DNA of 64,000 nt, taken from Nymphaea colorata. Its lineage: Eukaryota > Streptophyta > Magnoliopsida > Nymphaeales > Nymphaeaceae. Every line of letters starts with the position of its first letter. The first letter of the stretch is position 1. Location of the stretch: contig NC_045139.1 in NCBI RefSeq assembly GCF_008831285.2, positions 5,616,704 through 5,680,703 on the forward strand. Reading direction: 5' to 3'. The notes beneath the pieces were generated by a model. It worked only from the letters and a program-made list of their open reading frames with translations, did no database searches and was not told where the DNA came from. The position numbers and the translations under genes are program-made. This document shows, one piece after another, positions 1 through 13,600 of this stretch.

Positions 1-669
1 GGCGACGCACCCGGAGGACGACGAAGAACGGTGGGAGAAGATTGCTTCCGAGATCCCCGGAAAGACTGCAGCCGATGTGAAGCACCATTACGACATCTTG
101 GTTGAAGACGTAAGCTCGATCGAAGCGGGTAGGGTTCCGGTTCCCTGCTACGCTCACGACGATGCTCAAGGGAAGGAATCCTTTTCTCCGGCCGCCTCCG
201 AGAGCTCGAAGAAAGGGAGTTTCGGATATGGCGGTGGCGCCGGTACCGGTGGGTATTCCGGTCTGCCCTTGGATGTCAATGGTGGTGGGAAGGGGAGTTC
301 CAAGTCTGATCAGGAAAGACGGAAAGGGATACCTTGGACAGAGGAAGAGCATAGGTATACATCCTCTCTCTCTCTATCTCTCTCTCTCGTTTTGATTTCA
401 GTAGGGGGCAGGTGAGATCTAACATGGGTTTTGTGCGATGGGGAGATCTTGTACTATCCTGTAGCCAAAAGAGGGACTGTTTTTATTCCTGCATTAGAAT
501 AATAGCACGCCGTTTTATGGTATCAGCCTTTCTGCATATGGATTATGCTGCAAAGTTGAATACAAAACTGGGTCACTCTCACCCACCTTGCTTTTCTAAT
601 TTGACACTTGATTACTGTTGCTTCTTTTATGTATTAGTTGTACATCTATTGAGGTTCTCCCTCTCTCTT

Positions 670-706
<37 letters not shown>

Positions 707-1454
707 TGTACTGCCATTAATCATTTACTTATTTTGATATGCTGTGAATAATGGACAGAGATACTAAAAATGAGACTCCAGTACGGTTTCTTCTTATATT
801 GTGGGGTATCTGTTGGTTGCTTCATGTAATTGAATATCCGGCATGATTTTGCTGGTCGCACTTTCCAAGTGGGGGGCGCTTGATTCCGTGAAATTCTGAT
901 GGATTTTCAGTTACAGAAGCTTTTGGTACCAACCAATTATTGGCATCTCATGTATATGGTGGAAGTCTGAAGGATGCTCTTTTTTCTTTTTGGATTACAG
1001 GTTGTTTCTTCTGGGTCTTGACAAATTTGGGAAGGGTGACTGGAGAAGCATATCCAGGAACTTCGTCATCTCAAGGACTCCTACTCAGGTGGCCAGCCAT
1101 GCACAGAAGTATTTCATTCGTTTGAACTCGATGAACAGGGACAGGAGGAGATCAAGCATCCATGATATTACAAGTGTGAGTAATGGAGATGCATCGTCGC
1201 CCCAAGGACCGATCACCGGGCAAAGCAATGCAGCTGCTGTTGCAAGAGCTGTTGGACCTTCTGCTAAGCATTCCCCTCAGCAGACCTTGCCTGGAGTGGG
1301 CATGGGAGGTGTCTATGGCCCGCCAATTGGGCAGCCCATAACTGGCCATGTAATGGCTTCTGCAGTTGGAACACCAGTAATGCTTCCCCCTGGACATGCC
1401 CCTTATGTTGTTCCTGTTGCTTACCCTGTTCCACCACCTCCCATGCATCAATAG
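1..1454 (+). CDS. SRM1/DIVARICATA-like MYB transcription factor, 5' end missing
   Basis: This is the 3' portion of a two-exon gene for a nuclear MYB-related (MYBS/DIV-type) transcription factor. Exon 1 runs 1-354 (frame starts at base 2) and exon 2 runs 1001-1454, stop TAG. The AG|G codon split across the intron gives an unbroken [18 protein letters not shown]. The first visible residues ([23 protein letters not shown]) are the C-terminal part of an N-terminal SANT/MYB repeat whose beginning lies before the window. A Gly/Ser-rich linker follows, then the second MYB repeat with the diagnostic SHAQKYF signature in [20 protein letters not shown]. That repeat class binds GATAA/TATCC-like sites in known family members. 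Downstream are [12 protein letters not shown] and PQGPITGQ, typical of Arabidopsis SRM1-type proteins, and a Pro-rich tail. The 646-bp intron holds two CT microsatellites. No break is seen; only the 5' end is absent. Confidence 0.93.
663..703. repeat. (CT)n microsatellite in MYB intron
   Basis: A near-pure CT run of about 40 bp lies in the single intron of the MYB gene. A shorter CT run sits just after the donor site at about 363-388. Length polymorphism is likely; no coding effect is seen. Confidence 0.9.
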
Positions 1455-4400
1455 CAGCCTGATCTTTGTGCTAGAACTTAGAACTATGACCGAGCTTCCT
1501 AATTGAAAGGCCTCCTCGAATCTCTTTGGTGGCCTGTCAGTTTTAGAGTTTTAGTCTGTTAACTCATCGCGTCACATGTGAACATGTCCCTGTTTTACTT
1601 GCAGCAGCGAAATCTTATCTCTGCAGCGAAATAAATGTACTTAGATTTGAGGCTTAAGGATTGCCTCATCTAATTTCTGCTATGAGTGAGGTACATTTCG
1701 ATTGCATGAATGAATCTGATGATGAACTGCATATCTAAAAATTTTCATCCTTTCATGTCAGACCCATAACAGAGAGTTGCCTGGTAGATGGGCTTGAGCT
1801 ATATTCCTAGCCTGGTTGTGGCATCATGGCCAGTGCTTGCTTATCTGGTGACATACTCTTTAGATTCTTGGTACCTCCTTTCCTGCATTTGTTCCACTGC
1901 ATCAGCTTTCACTACCTACCACCTTTGGTTCTATCTTTTGCAGGTAGTCTACATACTTTAATGTTGCAAATAGTCAATCCAGCATATGTTATTTCGGCTG
2001 CAGCTTCATTTGAAATGCATTACAATCTGTTCCAAAAAGTACTAGTTAGACTCAGCGTTGGAGTCTTGAACTGGTTTCTCCAGCAGCCCTCTCTGTTATG
2101 ACCTGATCCCAACAGTCCGATCGACCAATATCAAACCTACATGCCATCAATTCGATTCAACTCTGCTGATTCATTGTATGCTGCCCTTGCAAGCCTCCGT
2201 TCAAATTGATTACAGGTTTCTCCAGATGAGATGACTATTGCAAACATGCAGACTGCCAATTGTTCCCGAGCAGTAAGAACAGAAACCCCCCTCAAAAAAA
2301 AAAAGGAAAAAGCTTCTTAAAACAAACCAACTGTTTTTTGAAGGTCAAAAGCAGTTGGTTCTCATAAAGTAATTGCAGGGCCATATCTGAACCACTAACC
2401 TCCTTCAAACTGTTTCCATTATGGTCAATCTCCATTAGTAGGGATCAGAATCCTTTGTTATCTCAAAACAGTTAAGGTAGGTTTGATGGTTTTGGATCAG
2501 AGATCTCAGGCTAAACTGAAATCCACATTTTCTGGTGGCCTACTATATAACTAAAAGTGGATTTATGTGCCTTAGAACTTTTATTACCAACCTAGGGTTG
2601 GGTAAAACAAACATAGCCTGTCAGGAAGCGAACAGAAAACCTATGCGCCCTAGAATTTTTGTTACCAATCTGGGGTTAGTTAGTTTACTGCCTGTTTTTG
2701 TCAAAAGACCAATTAAGTATCAAACTTTGGGCCTTGTTCAGTTGTTTTTTGGAATATGGAAGAGCAAAGCAAAACCCAGTTCTAAATCCTCATGGTGGAA
2801 ATTATAAGAACCTTAAGTGTCTCTTTAGATCAGGAGATACACCAGACTTTGGCTTAGATAATTAATATGCACATATTGTCCCCTTGGATTATGGGGTACA
2901 CCAAACTTTGGTTTAAAAGGAAACAGATATCTTATTAAAACCAAAGTTTGTTTTCTTGCCTGCACTATACAGGCCAATATCGACCAAAAACATATATATA
3001 GCTGGCTGATACAAGGGTGAAAAAAGTTTTTTTTATCTAAACCAGAATTTTCATAAAATGCATATAAATTGATTCTTAAATATAACAAAACGAAAATCAT
3101 ATATGATATTTTCATAATATTTACAACGTTCCAAGTTACTGCATCAATCATAGGGAGAAAATTTACTGCTTCTGCGTCTATTCATACGATAGAGACAGAA
3201 GAACATCGCTGCTTTGAAAATCTTTGTCACTTTTTGAGAGTTCATAGTTTGGTATGCGCTCCGATGAGTCAGGACCACCTTTGGTTAACGTCAAAATCAC
3301 CAGCGACAATTTCTGCTTTGGCTTTTTTTTCCAGTACTCGTCCCTTCCTTACTGCCAAGGACATGTTCATCCCTTTCTTATTGTTTCTGACATATTTCAA
3401 GATATCAAGATGTACTCTTTATAACAGTCGGTTTTATGGATGCTTACATACTCGGATTCCAATGTAAATGAACAAAAATCCATGCAAATATCAGAATCCG
3501 ACTTCTACTTTCACAATCAAATTTGATATGAAATTCACTTTTTAAAATTCATATTTGAATCCACCTGTGAAAAACCAACTTTCTAAATGTATGGATATTG
3601 TTATATGAAAACGTAACTTGCCATGTTGATGTTTGTTCTTTAATATGATATGTATACAAAATAGAATGCATATCCAAGTCAATTTCTTAACTGAATATTA
3701 ATTTTTTTTCCATGTCCAACTTATTTAAAGCAGTTCAGTCAATGCCTAGACAAAATCATTTTTAGTTCTACTGGGCAGTTGAAATTAAATTTGCCAATTA
3801 AAATTGTTTTTATTCCAAAAAAAGGGCTTAAAAACCAACAAATAAATCTATTTTCGTCATTATGCTCTAAGGCATTAATTGTGATTAAAATAGCAATAAA
3901 TGTCTAACATGGGAAGGCACGGCCCACCTTTTGCTGGAGGGGCGTTTTGGTAATTTTTATGAGGAAGCAATTTTTTTTTGTTACACTTTTACCCTTCGGA
4001 GGGTCCTCTATTTAGTCAACAAGGGCATTTTAGTTATTTTTAGTTCATATTTGAGTCTCGACCTCACTTCAATAAAAATAATAATAATAAAAAAAATTTT
4101 ACATGTAAATCTTAAAATCAAAATTTAAAAACTTTAATTCGATCTCTCGTAACAATTTTTTGACTCCGCCGCCCCTTATTGTATACCATTTAACTCAAGC
4201 TTTGACTCAAGTGTCATACTTGTTACTGTTTGCAATCCCAAAAAATAACACTTGTAGTGACGTCGTCAAGATTCAAACCTCAAATGACCTTAGAGGTAAG
4301 CCATCTTACTGCTTGGTTGGGCTTCACCCATTGAGGGTACATTACCCTCAACAGAAAAGTTTCCACTTTAACGCATACTTTTTGACATATTTTCAAATAA

Positions 4401-4846
4401 GATTCTAAAGTTTCTAACTTCTCTATTAACTGTTTTACAAATACGGTAAAAAGGTGGTTATGATTAAATTAGTGATACGTTTGAAAATGTGAACATTTAT
4501 CAGTTTCAATATTCTTGTTTTCAGTTAAAAGGTGCTTGTGATTAAAAAGAAAAAAAATCAGATTTTTGTCATTTGCTTCTAGTAGCGAAGCCGAAAGTTT
4601 TGATGAGAGGGCACAAATATTAAAAGAGTTCGATTGAGAAAGAGCACTGATATGAAAATATGCATGTTTTATGTACGTTTTTAAACCTCTATTTGATATT
4701 TATGTGGCTCCACCATCGTTCGGTTCATCATGTCTCCTATTTTAACCAAGTAATAAGGGAAAAATTGACGACCTCTATTTGATATTTGTCAACCTTTATT
4801 TGAAACTTGTCAGTGCAACGAGGCATGCATAAGGAAAAATGAAACA
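1455..4846. other. MYB 3' UTR and AT-rich spacer
   Basis: The first roughly 250 bases after the MYB stop look like 3' UTR, with an AATAAA-type signal in the GAAATAAATG stretch near 1630. The rest is AT-rich and I see no gene. It contains an imperfect duplication of about 37 bp at about 2566-2602 and 2643-2680 (TGTGCCTTAGAACTT versus TGCGCCCTAGAATTT), a 13-bp perfect inverted repeat CAAACTTTGGTTT at 2902-2914 and 2938-2950, and degraded repeat sequence around 3900-4400. Open frames here lack any recognisable domain. Confidence 0.5.
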
Positions 4847-5215
4847 TTCCCTAAACCTGCGCATCGGGCCCGCCCGACCGAGCCTGATAAGAGTCGAGTC
4901 GGGCCCAGGTCAACCCGATGCCCAAAGCCTGAGTCTAGGTTGGCTTGACGCTCGAAACCCGAACCGGATACCAGATAGCTGAGCCCGAGCGGTCGGGGCC
5001 CGAGTCGATTAAAATAAAAAAAATTATATGTAAAATATTTTTATAAATATAAAATGTTTTAAATAATAATATATATATTATTATTAAATAAAAATAATAA
5101 AAATTTTAAAGAATAATCGGGCTGAGTTGGGCCCATCGAATTGACTCGGGCTGGCTTTTTTAGGCTAGAGCGTAACCCGATCGGACCGGGTACCAGGTAC
5201 CTCGACTTAATGAGA
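4847..5215. repeat. GGGCCCG-rich degenerate dispersed repeat
   Basis: A GC-rich patch of CGGGCCCGCCCGACC-like words opens the block, an A/T-rich centre (about 5010-5110) separates it, and CGGGCTGAGTTGGGCCCATCG words close it. The two outer parts read as degenerate inverted relatives of one another. Blocks of this kind are common in plant non-autonomous elements. I cannot place exact ends or a target duplication. Confidence 0.45.
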
Positions 5216-7640
5216 TGAGAGAAATAAATTTGGATAGTTTGCGAAAACCTACTTGCACATCATCACAGTTAATTGGCTGAAAATATAAAATGTGTTTCCA
5301 ATAAGAAAGTTTGTTTGACAAGAAATACAGTTTTTTTTTACTGACTAACAGTCTAAACTCACTATTTTCCTAGCACAATAATAGATTTTTTGTACAAAGA
5401 AGTGGGTAAAAATAAATTGGTCCTCAATTACCTTTTCTTCCATTATTAGTTTAGTAGTATTATTAATATTGGTATGTCAATCGTTTAAATTAGTCACCAA
5501 ATTTACCTCAGGGATCTATATAAAATATTAAAACGAAAAATAATAATGAGTTTTTTTCAGTTGTGGGTATGAATGAGTAATGGTGGACTCACTTATAAGT
5601 TCAAAATGACATCTAACGCCCTAGAATCGGAGACACTAGCCAGGGCCAGTCGCTGGTAAACGGTTAGTTGCTAGTTCGAGTGCCACGAACATCAACTTTC
5701 TTTTCCTTCCATCTTTCTTATTTCCTTTTCTTTCCTTCTCATCAAAACATGTTTTTTTTGTTTGTTTGATTTTCTTTCCTTTCTCACTTTAATTAGTCAA
5801 TCAAACACAGGAATAACCATGGTTTCCCTTTATTAGAAATCAGTTGTTTGAATGTCAAGATCTAAGATCCTCAAACCCCATATCATCTTAAGTCTTAGAT
5901 ATGTGGCAGAAATAAATTTTTTGAATGTTAAGACCTAAGATCCTAAAATCCCATATCATCTATATATATATATATATATATATATATAATGGTTCACATG
6001 GGTTGTCCAATTAACTGGTCGATACTCGCGGTTGAGTAACTTATAAATTATTATAGAAATGGAAGTTGATACTTATGCTTTTTGGCAATCTTTTCTTTCC
6101 CATTTGTCTAATTTTTTCATTCACTTTTTAAAGATCAAGTATATAATATAGGAAAATCTTAATTTCAATGTCATGTCTTTCGTGCAATTTCAAAAGCAGG
6201 CATCATATTTCAAAATTTACAAAGGAATGCTAGCATCCTTTTTTTTTTTCTTTTAGAAGAAGTGTCTGCCAAAAAAAAAGTTGGGCTAAGAAGCACTCAT
6301 CGGACATGCAGTAGATTCATTTTGGCTCCAATATTAATTGTTTTTATCTGATTTATTAGCTGTGGGTTGGACTTTTTATTGGGTTTTTGTATTGAATCTA
6401 AAAGATCCAAATTTTCCAGAAAAGCCTATTGAGTTCTTTCACGACGTTGATCACTTGAGTTTGCCCTAATTTCCTCGTTAATTTTTCTTTTCGTTTCCTC
6501 TATTTAGGTCTCTTTTTTTTTTTTTTTTGTGGGTCCACAAAAAGTAATGGGTCTAGTTTTTGTGGAATCCACTTAACTGGATCTCTTCTAATCAGAGTCA
6601 AATTCAGACTCAGACCTGGATTTGAAATTTTTAAAGTTGAACTGGGTTTTCATTGAGATAGAGATGACAACGGATTTGTAAGATCCAGTTGCCGATCAGA
6701 AACTGGATCTATTTAGGTGAATCTGGTAAAGCGCAATAGATTTGGATCCGAGCTTGAACTTGGTATACGGTTTGATTGACAGAATGCATATCCAAATATA
6801 ACACTCGAATATGCATCCAATCTGATGACGTGAAAAGTTTGGACCTTACTCTTGTCAGATCTGGATACGGTTTCAAAATTTCAAGTCCGAATATAAGTCA
6901 GAGACTCATCCTCTTTGCAAAGATACGACCAACTCAAATAAGATCATCAGTGGATCCGACTTTGAACCCGAAACTTTTACATCACTGTTGCATAGATAAT
7001 GCAGGCTTGGAATTTGCGTGTAATTTGAGCATATATCTTTGTGGGGTCTTAGATTTGAGTTCAGATTCAGCCGTAAAACTCCACTGGGTCCCTTCTTCTT
7101 CTTCTTCTACAACTCAAGCCCTGTGAATGTTTTTGAGGAGATGCATTGTGCTTGATCCCCTATGCACATGCGTACCAAGTGTTCACCGAAATGTCTCAGG
7201 TGGAGAAGTTCCTTGAGCTTATTATGGTCAGTGTAAGTGCCGGACGGTTCTTTATCTGATTCATGCGGTGTTGGAGTCTGGAGAGTCGTGCATTAATTCG
7301 CTGACCTTGGTGGGGAATTGAATGACAGGAAAGGTCGTTCGATTTCTTCCATTAGTTGGTCTTCGCTGGGGAACTAAGGGTGCCTTTATTGAGGAGGAGT
7401 TCAAATTGCATGGAAAACATTGGTTTCCTTCTCGATGAATCATCATGTCAACTAAAAATTTTAAGAAGTTTCTCCTGCCATTTTTTTTTCTCTCGATTGC
7501 CAAGCAGTAAAAGTTCGCAGAGAAGCAAATGTGGTTCGCGTACTAGGTGGAAGTAAAGGACTTTAGCCTCCTTGGTTCATGAAGGAGGATTTCTCATGTG
7601 GAGTATCGCAATTCGCAGGATCGTAGTATTGGGAGGCCAT
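5216..7640. other. Spacer upstream of LPXK, no gene recognised
   Basis: AT-rich spacer with a (TA)n run at 5961-5989 and several poly-T tracts. Around 6600-7000 it holds GGATCCGA/GATTTGGAT-type words resembling the repeat family at 22.8 and 63.5 kb. The open frame of 116 codons starting at 6776 is built from this repeat and shows no domain. About 7130-7640 should contain the LPXK promoter and leader. I see no convincing TATA box there. Confidence 0.4.
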
Positions 7641-7686
7641 AGTGGTTGGAGCTGAGAAGCAGTGGAGTGGATGGTCCTGTGGTAGA

Positions 7687-10600
7687 ATGGGAGCTCATTA
7701 CGTGGAGAAACTCAAAAGGATGATGACTCAGATAGCCCTTACTCCTAATGAATCTTCCTCCTCGCTCTCTATGTTCCAAAAATCTTTGATGCCTATCCTT
7801 TCTGTAGCCTCTTCGATGTACCAAGTCTCCCTGCTTGTTAGACAGCAACTTTACACAACGGGTGTCTTCAACCAAGCCAGGTTGCTGACTTCTCTCTCCC
7901 TCTGATATTGGAACCTCACTCTTAATATATATGAGGCATGCTTTTAATCAGCTACTCCATTCTTAACATTTCTCCCTCACTTTTTATACAATTTACCGTA
8001 CCTTATGAATGTCGTTTTTTTTATATCCAAGGCATCATGAAACTACAAAAAGATGATATTTTTTGAATGTGTAGATAAAATTTTATAACACTTTTTTTTT
8101 TAATAAACCCGATTCCTTTGCTCTTGAAATTCATCTGAAAGCATGTAGTTATATGCTGATTTATTTGTTTTCTTGTTTTGGAAAATGCAAATCGCATCTA
8201 CATAATTGTTTTGCCCAAAGACTGTTAAAAATGCTAGGTGTGACTTACAACGCATCTCTCACCGTCTCTCCTTATGACATATGAGTGTGTGTACTTTCTT
8301 CATTGAATGATCAAAAGTAGATATTTAATGAGAGAAGTAGACGTAAAAGCCGGGGATGTCCCCACAGCTAATTGTTAGGATCTCGTTAACCACTTTTATG
8401 GAAGTTGTGCTGTTTTTTATGAGTCAAGGTATTTGTGCATGTAGGTTGCCTCTTCCTGTTATTAGCGTTGGAAATCTCACATGGGGGGGAAACGGAAAGA
8501 CGCCGATGGTGGAATTTATAGCTCGCCACTTTGTTGAAGATGGCATTTGTTCTCTCATCCTCACAAGGGTGGGACTTCCTGTTTCTAGATTAAAGCCTTT
8601 CCACCTTTTCTGTAGTTTGGTTGGTGGTCATGCTTTATGTGTACTGACTTGTGGGCTATAGCCTATAGTAAAACATCTTTGAGATAATTAAATTAACTGA
8701 TTCCTGCTAATTGAAGACATCACTCTTCAATTAAACTCGGGCATATTTTCTGTATACTTGGTGTCTGGCTTGGCACAATGCAGAAAGCACGGAATATATT
8801 ATTTATGACATTTAGTGAATGGTATCCTGGTTTTATTAGTTATTGTAAATGTTCATGCCACAGCACTATCGTTACTAGCTAGGCATAGCTTTCATTAGAA
8901 ATTTTTTTAATCTCCATTTGATTTTCCTTTGTTGTTTATTTCCGTTTACTTCTAGCTGCTCATGTACTTTGACGAATCTGTATACTTCTCGCCCTGGTCT
9001 AGAATAACCTTGGCCATGAGTGACCTTGAGTAGAGGTTTCTTCTGAAATAATATATCCAGCAGTAAATCAGTTATGTACATGAAAAAAGGAAAAATAATA
9101 GAAGCAAGATATGAACAGTTTTGTTATACATCATGTTATACTCTAAGTCACATGGGTACTTCAGTAAGGTCCACGTACCCGTGTCGCCGTACCCATACCC
9201 AAAATGAGTACTTTGACACTTGGGTACCTATAGATCTAAACTGCTTAATTTTACTTTGATTTAATTTTTTTCACCTTACTTTTTATTTTATTCTTTGGAT
9301 GTGAAAATTCGATTGATGTTCATATTTGACTAAGGGGCTGTTTGGTTGTCCATATGTTTAAAGTTTTTCATAGGTTTCTAAAACACACTGCTACAAGAGC
9401 CGTTGATATATATTTTCTATGTTATTTATTTGTTTATGTTGATGTATATTCTTTATTTTGATATATATTTTCTAAGTATTTCTTATTGTTTATATATATA
9501 TACGGCCGTACCCCCGCACCCAAGCTTTTTGAAAATGGTCAGTACCCGTACCCGCACCAGCACCTGTACCCGTACCTATGTGACATATAGCCATATGGAA
9601 TGGTTTGACTATCATAGTAAATGAGTTTCACTGGATCTTAGTTTTTATTAGTTATTTCCTGAAATTTGCAAAACTTACTCAACGTCCAAAGGAAATAAGA
9701 AAGTAAAAATAACATGAAATTGTATTTTTGCTTATAAATTGGATAAAGCTGTATCTATGCAAGTTATATGAAGGTTTATCTACAGAGAAGACATTGTTAA
9801 ACCAGTAATCCAGTTTTTGATTTGTGAAAGTATGAGGATATGTTACATTTCTACTTTCTGTCATTCATATTTTTGAAATTGACATGATTGGCGCCTTTTT
9901 TCTAACGACTTTATATGACGGATGTCTGCTAAGCCTAACCATATTTTAATCATCTAAGCCTAGCCATATTTTCATCATACATGAGGGAATCTAAATGATC
10001 ACTGCAAATTGGTCTTAGTTGCCTTGTAGCTCTCACTTAAAATTGCTTCACTAAGAATCCATGAAAAGGCTCCAAAATGATCACCTTCTTTGATGCAGTT
10101 TATGTGTCATCTCAGTGTTATACCTGCTCTGGTGCAAAGATTTGGTCTAAATGAGAAAAGAGACCGTGATCAATTCAGATATAGAACATGGTAATTATTA
10201 AGAGGGCCCCATATTTTATCTTTCTCTGCTGGATTCCAGTGTTTTTTAAATTTTTTATAAATGCATAGGAGCCTCACAAGAATACGTTAAGTTGACAACT
10301 CTTTCTCTTGTTCGAAAAGAAAAATATTATGGAAGCATTCAACTTAAATTTGGTGCTAACATCATTTTCTGTTATGCAAAAGGCTGGAAGGCAAAAACAA
10401 CCTGGTAACCAAATTGTGAAATGGCATGTATCAGATGTTTTTAGAGGAGGGAGATCTCACTGATACTGCTCTTACGATGTTAGTCATGGTGGAGTTTTCT
10501 ACATTCATGCAATTTTCACTCCAAATTCAGTACTATTCATGCTGAATGAATCTGTATTTAGAGAAATGGTGCCCCTAAACTTAAAACAATCAGTTCCCTA

Positions 10601-13600
10601 CAAGTGATGGCAGATTTGGCCTCTTACGTTATGTTTCAAAATCAGATTAGATGAGTTAAGTTGAAATCTTCTGTGTTGCTTAATGTTTCTGCTTTTTCTC
10701 CTTTTAAACTCTCATCATGGACATGTTATGTGCATATGGGCACCGAGTCAGGTAATAGCATTGGCAAAAGAGATCAGTAAATAGGCACAAATGCACATTT
10801 GCACATGCAACTGCATATTATTTGTGTGCTTTTATGGATGTTTAGGTATTATAAAAATGGGTTATTGTCAGGGTTATGGTGGTGGAGATGAAGCTAACAT
10901 GCTTCAAAGGCATCTTGTTGGGACTCATGCTAAGATTGGCATAGGAGCAAATAGAGTTGCCACGGCTTCTAGTTTCTTAAGCAGATACGGCTATGTAAAT
11001 AAGTTTTCTGCACCCTGCAGAAGGCAAAAGGATAACATTGATCATGGTGGCAAAATTGGTGCTGTGATCTTGGATGATGGAATGCAGGTAAGTCAAAGCT
11101 GTTGATTAAGCAAGACACCCTTTAACATATGAGTACAGCTATACTAAACTGCATCTTTGAAATTGGTTAGTTTATTCTTTTTTAGATTCTACCTTACACA
11201 GCCTCTTGCAGTAAAATCCACTTGATCCAGCATGATCAAATGGTGCATGCCAAGAGATTTTATATGCGTCTAAGTTAACTATTTCTTGGTTTTGATTTAG
11301 TCTGTACCATACCAGTATTCATGACCTATATCTGCAGTCCAGTGAAATGTAGTCTAACTCACTTCAGGTAAACATGAGTATATTTGCATAGATATGTCCT
11401 TGCAATCTTCGTCCCAAGAATATAGTGTAAGCATATAATGTGGTGGGCGTGGAAATGAAATATATCTATATGAAAACCTTTCACTATAGTTTGCTTTTCT
11501 GAAGAAATATTGGTCATCTTACAAATCATCCATCTTAAGTTAGAATTTGACATATTGATGTACACTTCACTATCTTATCCGAAGATCCTTTCTTCGCATG
11601 CAAATTCAACTTATGCAGTTCTGTTGGACCTGTAAAATGGTGTCTAAACTTTCTGCAGTAATTGAACTGTTTCCTTACAAAGATCAGTTGTCACTCACTA
11701 AAATATTCTATTCTACAATATGCACTTCGTGGATGCCTAGTGCTACTTACTAACAGTATAGATGCTAAAATAATAACTATGAAACTCTTACAGATGCTTT
11801 TGAAATTAGTTTTTTTTTTTCACTTAATTCATGTGTTTCTCTTGAACACAGCATTTGAGATTGGCAAGGAATCTGGATATTCTGATGATCAATGGCATGA
11901 TGCCTTGGGGAAATGGCCGACTGATTCCATGTGGACCTCTTAGAGAGCCTCTTACTGCACTCAGAAGAGTCCACATTGCAGTGATTCACAATGCAAATAT
12001 GGTACTTTTAATGATTTTGTTCTACATTTCCATGCAACATTACTCATGGCAAATTATGACACCCAAAAACCATGTTGTGCATGAGATAATAGTGTCAATA
12101 TCAAACATATCTTTTGCTATTGTGTTTGGGGTCACACTAGTATAGCTATAAGCAGTAGAAGTAGCTGAATGTAGATGAGTTGGTTAGAAATTGAATAAAC
12201 AGGTAAACTTAAGTGATTCAAGAATTGAACACATCCAGCCGTCACTGTCATGAATAAATCTGTTACATCTTGCTGCTGCAGATGAAATTGCTTGTTCAGA
12301 GATAAATATGTAACTCAAATAATTTGAATGCAGGTTCCAGATAGTCAGCTTGAAATGATAGTATCACAGCTGATGAAGATAAAGCAATCACTTCCCATTT
12401 TCTTTAGCAGATTGGATCCTTCTCATTTTTTCAATTTGCAGCAACCTTCTCTCATTTTACCACTAACAACAGTACAGAATATGGCTGTATTATGCGTTTC
12501 TGCTGTTGGGTTTGCAAATGCCTTTGTGCAAACCATAAAAAAGGTGATTCAATTGAAAAGCATCATCTTGTTTGGAGCTGAATGATATGTTATTACTTGA
12601 TTGGTTCAGATTTGGTCGTTATACTTGTTTAGACAAAATCTGGCACCCTCCATATAGGTTGTAGCAACTTTTTTTCAGTTTTCATGCTATCAGTTGTCTT
12701 CCCTTTTAATGTGGCCAGATGCAAAAAATAGTTAATGCTATGTCATTCATAATGCAAGGACCTAAGTCAGACCATAGCTTCCATAATCAGTTATTAGGTT
12801 GTGAAATACTGTCAGCAGATGAAGAATAGTGCAGTCAGTGGTTAGTTCACTATATGATCATGACAAACAAATAAATACATGTTATGTTTGTATACATTCT
12901 TTTCCCCCAACCTGACTCTTTGCGCAAACACTGGCATGCTCATGACAAATTCAGTAGTGTCATAGCCACAAAGATCACAATATTTTTGAAAATATCACAA
13001 TATTAACGAGAAAAATGCCAACAACTTAAAAGCCACCGTCTTTTTGTAAATACATGAAAAATATATTTTCCACGTTTTTATTGCATTTTTTCCCTTTTTT
13101 TGTTTTTATCTTTTATAGATTCACCTTTAACCTTAAACTAAATTTTTTATTATCATTTATGATTAAGATATTTATAATTTTGTTTAATTTTTCAATGTCT
13201 TATTATTAATTTCTTATTTGTTTTATTTTTTTGCATTTTTCAAAAAGTTGCGAAGATCTTTTTGAAACTTTATTGTGGAAAACAACTTTGCCGAAAAATA
13301 CCTGAGAAAAACCTTGTCATTAGAAGCCCGAGAAAAATATTTGTAGCTATGAGTAGTGTTGATAAAGAATCTTCCTGTGTGCTAGGGCTTTTTGCTGTAT
13401 TCCCAACCACTGTTGTGTGAATCACATAAGAGTGGTGCAAGCCACAAGGTTTTAAAGCAGAAGTGTGATATAGTATCTTTTCCGCTCTCTTTGTTCTTCA
13501 TTTTGGTATGCTCTTTCTCCATCTTGATCCCTTCTCTGCAGGAATTGCCTGGATTTTTTTGTTTATTTTTCGTTTCTGGTGTTCTATAAAACATTATGCC

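Noticed and set aside
77-415. 112-codon frame at the start of the window as a free-standing gene
   Set aside because: It is exon 1 of the MYB gene read through its donor site at 355; the frame continues upstream of the window and joins exon 2 at 1001.
1152-1451. 99-codon minus-strand frame
   Set aside because: Antisense shadow of MYB exon 2 with low-complexity composition and no domain.
4230-4330. tRNA/SINE-like sequence on the minus strand (GAGGTTTGAATCTTG)
   Set aside because: Only the box B resemblance is present; stems and ends do not form.
5630-5700. tRNA-like pattern (GCCAGGGCCAGTCGCTGGTAA ... TAGTTCGAGTGCC)
   Set aside because: Box A and box B resemblance is weak, no cloverleaf stems close, and no anticodon arm is evident; at most a SINE relic.
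6776-7126. 116-codon frame upstream of LPXK
   Set aside because: Built from the GGATCCGA/GATTTGGAT repeat; no motif, no splice context.
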